The notes beneath the pieces are model-generated. The model saw only the letters and a program-made list of their open reading frames with translations. It searched no databases and was not told where the DNA came from. Source: Nitrososphaerota archaeon (GTDB taxonomy: Archaea; Thermoproteota; Nitrososphaeria; Nitrososphaerales; Gagatemarchaeaceae). Taken from it: a DNA stretch of 5,256 nt. Both the position numbers and the translations under genes were made by a program. Shown piece after piece: positions 4,968-5,256 of this stretch (position 1 is the first letter of the stretch; each line of letters starts with the position of its first letter). Where the stretch lies: contig PLCG01000054.1 of the NCBI GenBank assembly GCA_003135575.1, forward strand, positions 48,109 to 53,364. The letters are read 5' to 3'.

Positions 4968-4980
4968 GCATAGGGCCTGG

Positions 4981-5003
4981 TTTCTTCCTTTTCTCTTTTT
5001 TTC
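4981..5003 (+). terminator. Pyrimidine-rich terminator after ftsZ
   Basis: The tract starts 13 nt after the ftsZ stop and contains several T runs, including one of seven (4996-5002). Archaeal RNA polymerase terminates at such T tracts without needing a hairpin. Further T-rich stretches (around 5038-5055) could act as backup. The rest of 4968-5169 shows no gene or RNA I can support. Confidence 0.6.
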
Positions 5004-5121
5004 TACCCCTCACCCCGACCGTTTCTGCATCATCTTGAGTTTTCGTTTCGTTTCCTATCCTGTTTTGCCTTCTCGAAGGGTCACGGCCCCACTCCGAATC
5101 TGTATTCCCGATTCCTAGGCG

Positions 5122-5127
5122 TTATTA
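5122..5127 (+). promoter_or_regulatory. Candidate TATA box for the downstream gene
   Basis: TTATTA is the same hexamer as the ftsZ box. It lies about 45 nt before the ATG at 5170, predicting a leader near 20 nt, unlike the leaderless spacing at the neighbouring genes. No Shine-Dalgarno sequence is evident in that leader, so the assignment is weak. Confidence 0.28.
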
Positions 5128-5169
5128 GCCCTGCAAGCCGTTGAGAGTATTCGACCTACCATAACTACG

Positions 5170-5256
5170 ATGAGCAGCCACGAGATCTTCGAGAACACAG
5201 TCGCGACGTTCGTCGATATCGGAAGCATAATGGTCGCCTACACAGTAGGGATACAC
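5170..5256 (+). CDS. Unidentified protein, 3' partial (first 29 residues)
   Basis: The frame is open from ATG 5170 to the window end and also upstream to a TAG at 5116-5118, with no earlier ATG, GTG or TTG. The visible N-terminus has a short polar/acidic start (MSSHEIFENT) followed by a largely hydrophobic stretch (residues 11-28) that could begin a membrane helix. This is too short to assign a family. It follows ftsZ on the same strand after 202 bp that include a terminator-like tract, so it is probably a separate transcript. Confidence 0.6.
   Translation, partial: MSSHEIFENTVATFVDIGSIMVAYTVGIH

Noticed and set aside
4968..5169. Possible tRNA or C/D-box RNA in the gap after ftsZ
   Set aside because: No cloverleaf could be folded, and a GATGATG resembling a C box on the minus strand has no matching D box.
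1..5256. CRISPR arrays, insertion sequences or long direct repeats
   Set aside because: No regularly spaced repeats, transposase motifs or target-site duplications were seen; the intein is the only mobile element I can support.

Overview
The window looks archaeal, most likely from the Thaumarchaeota/Bathyarchaeota side of the tree. That placement is inference: no rRNA is present and no search was run. The support is a short NAD synthetase without a glutaminase domain, an archaeal-type FtsZ, TATA-like boxes 26-28 nt before several start codons with no Shine-Dalgarno sequence (leaderless mRNAs), a tiny C2H2-like zinc-finger protein, T-rich terminators and moderately high G+C by eye.

Layout. 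1-478 (+): 3' part of an intramembrane M50 (site-2-protease-like) zinc metalloprotease. 535-2463 (-), convergent with it: nadE, ammonia-dependent NAD+ synthetase, split by a 390-residue in-frame intein (844-2013) that carries a LAGLIDADG homing endonuclease with both catalytic aspartates. 2581-3366 (-): a membrane-anchored, extracytoplasmic cyclophilin-type prolyl isomerase with a Ser/Thr-rich stalk. 3523-3672 (-): a 49-residue zinc-finger-like protein. 3653-3778 (-): a possible 41-residue helical protein overlapping it. 3779-3902: a divergent promoter region with back-to-back TATA boxes and a nested inverted repeat. 3903-4967 (+): ftsZ, with intact GTP-binding and catalytic loops. 4981-5003: pyrimidine-rich terminator. 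5170-5256 (+): start of an unidentified gene.

How it fits together. Most of the window is housekeeping: NAD synthesis, cell division/cytoskeleton, extracytoplasmic protein folding and membrane proteolysis. The unusual part is nadE. The intein interrupts a conserved active-site segment (...LGFY | TKFGDGG...), so no functional enzyme forms until it is spliced out. A second point of interest is the strip divergent from ftsZ, where one or two mini-genes appear to share a compact promoter region with ftsZ. The three minus-strand units (mini-genes, cyclophilin, nadE) each show a promoter-like box, so they are probably separate transcripts rather than one operon.
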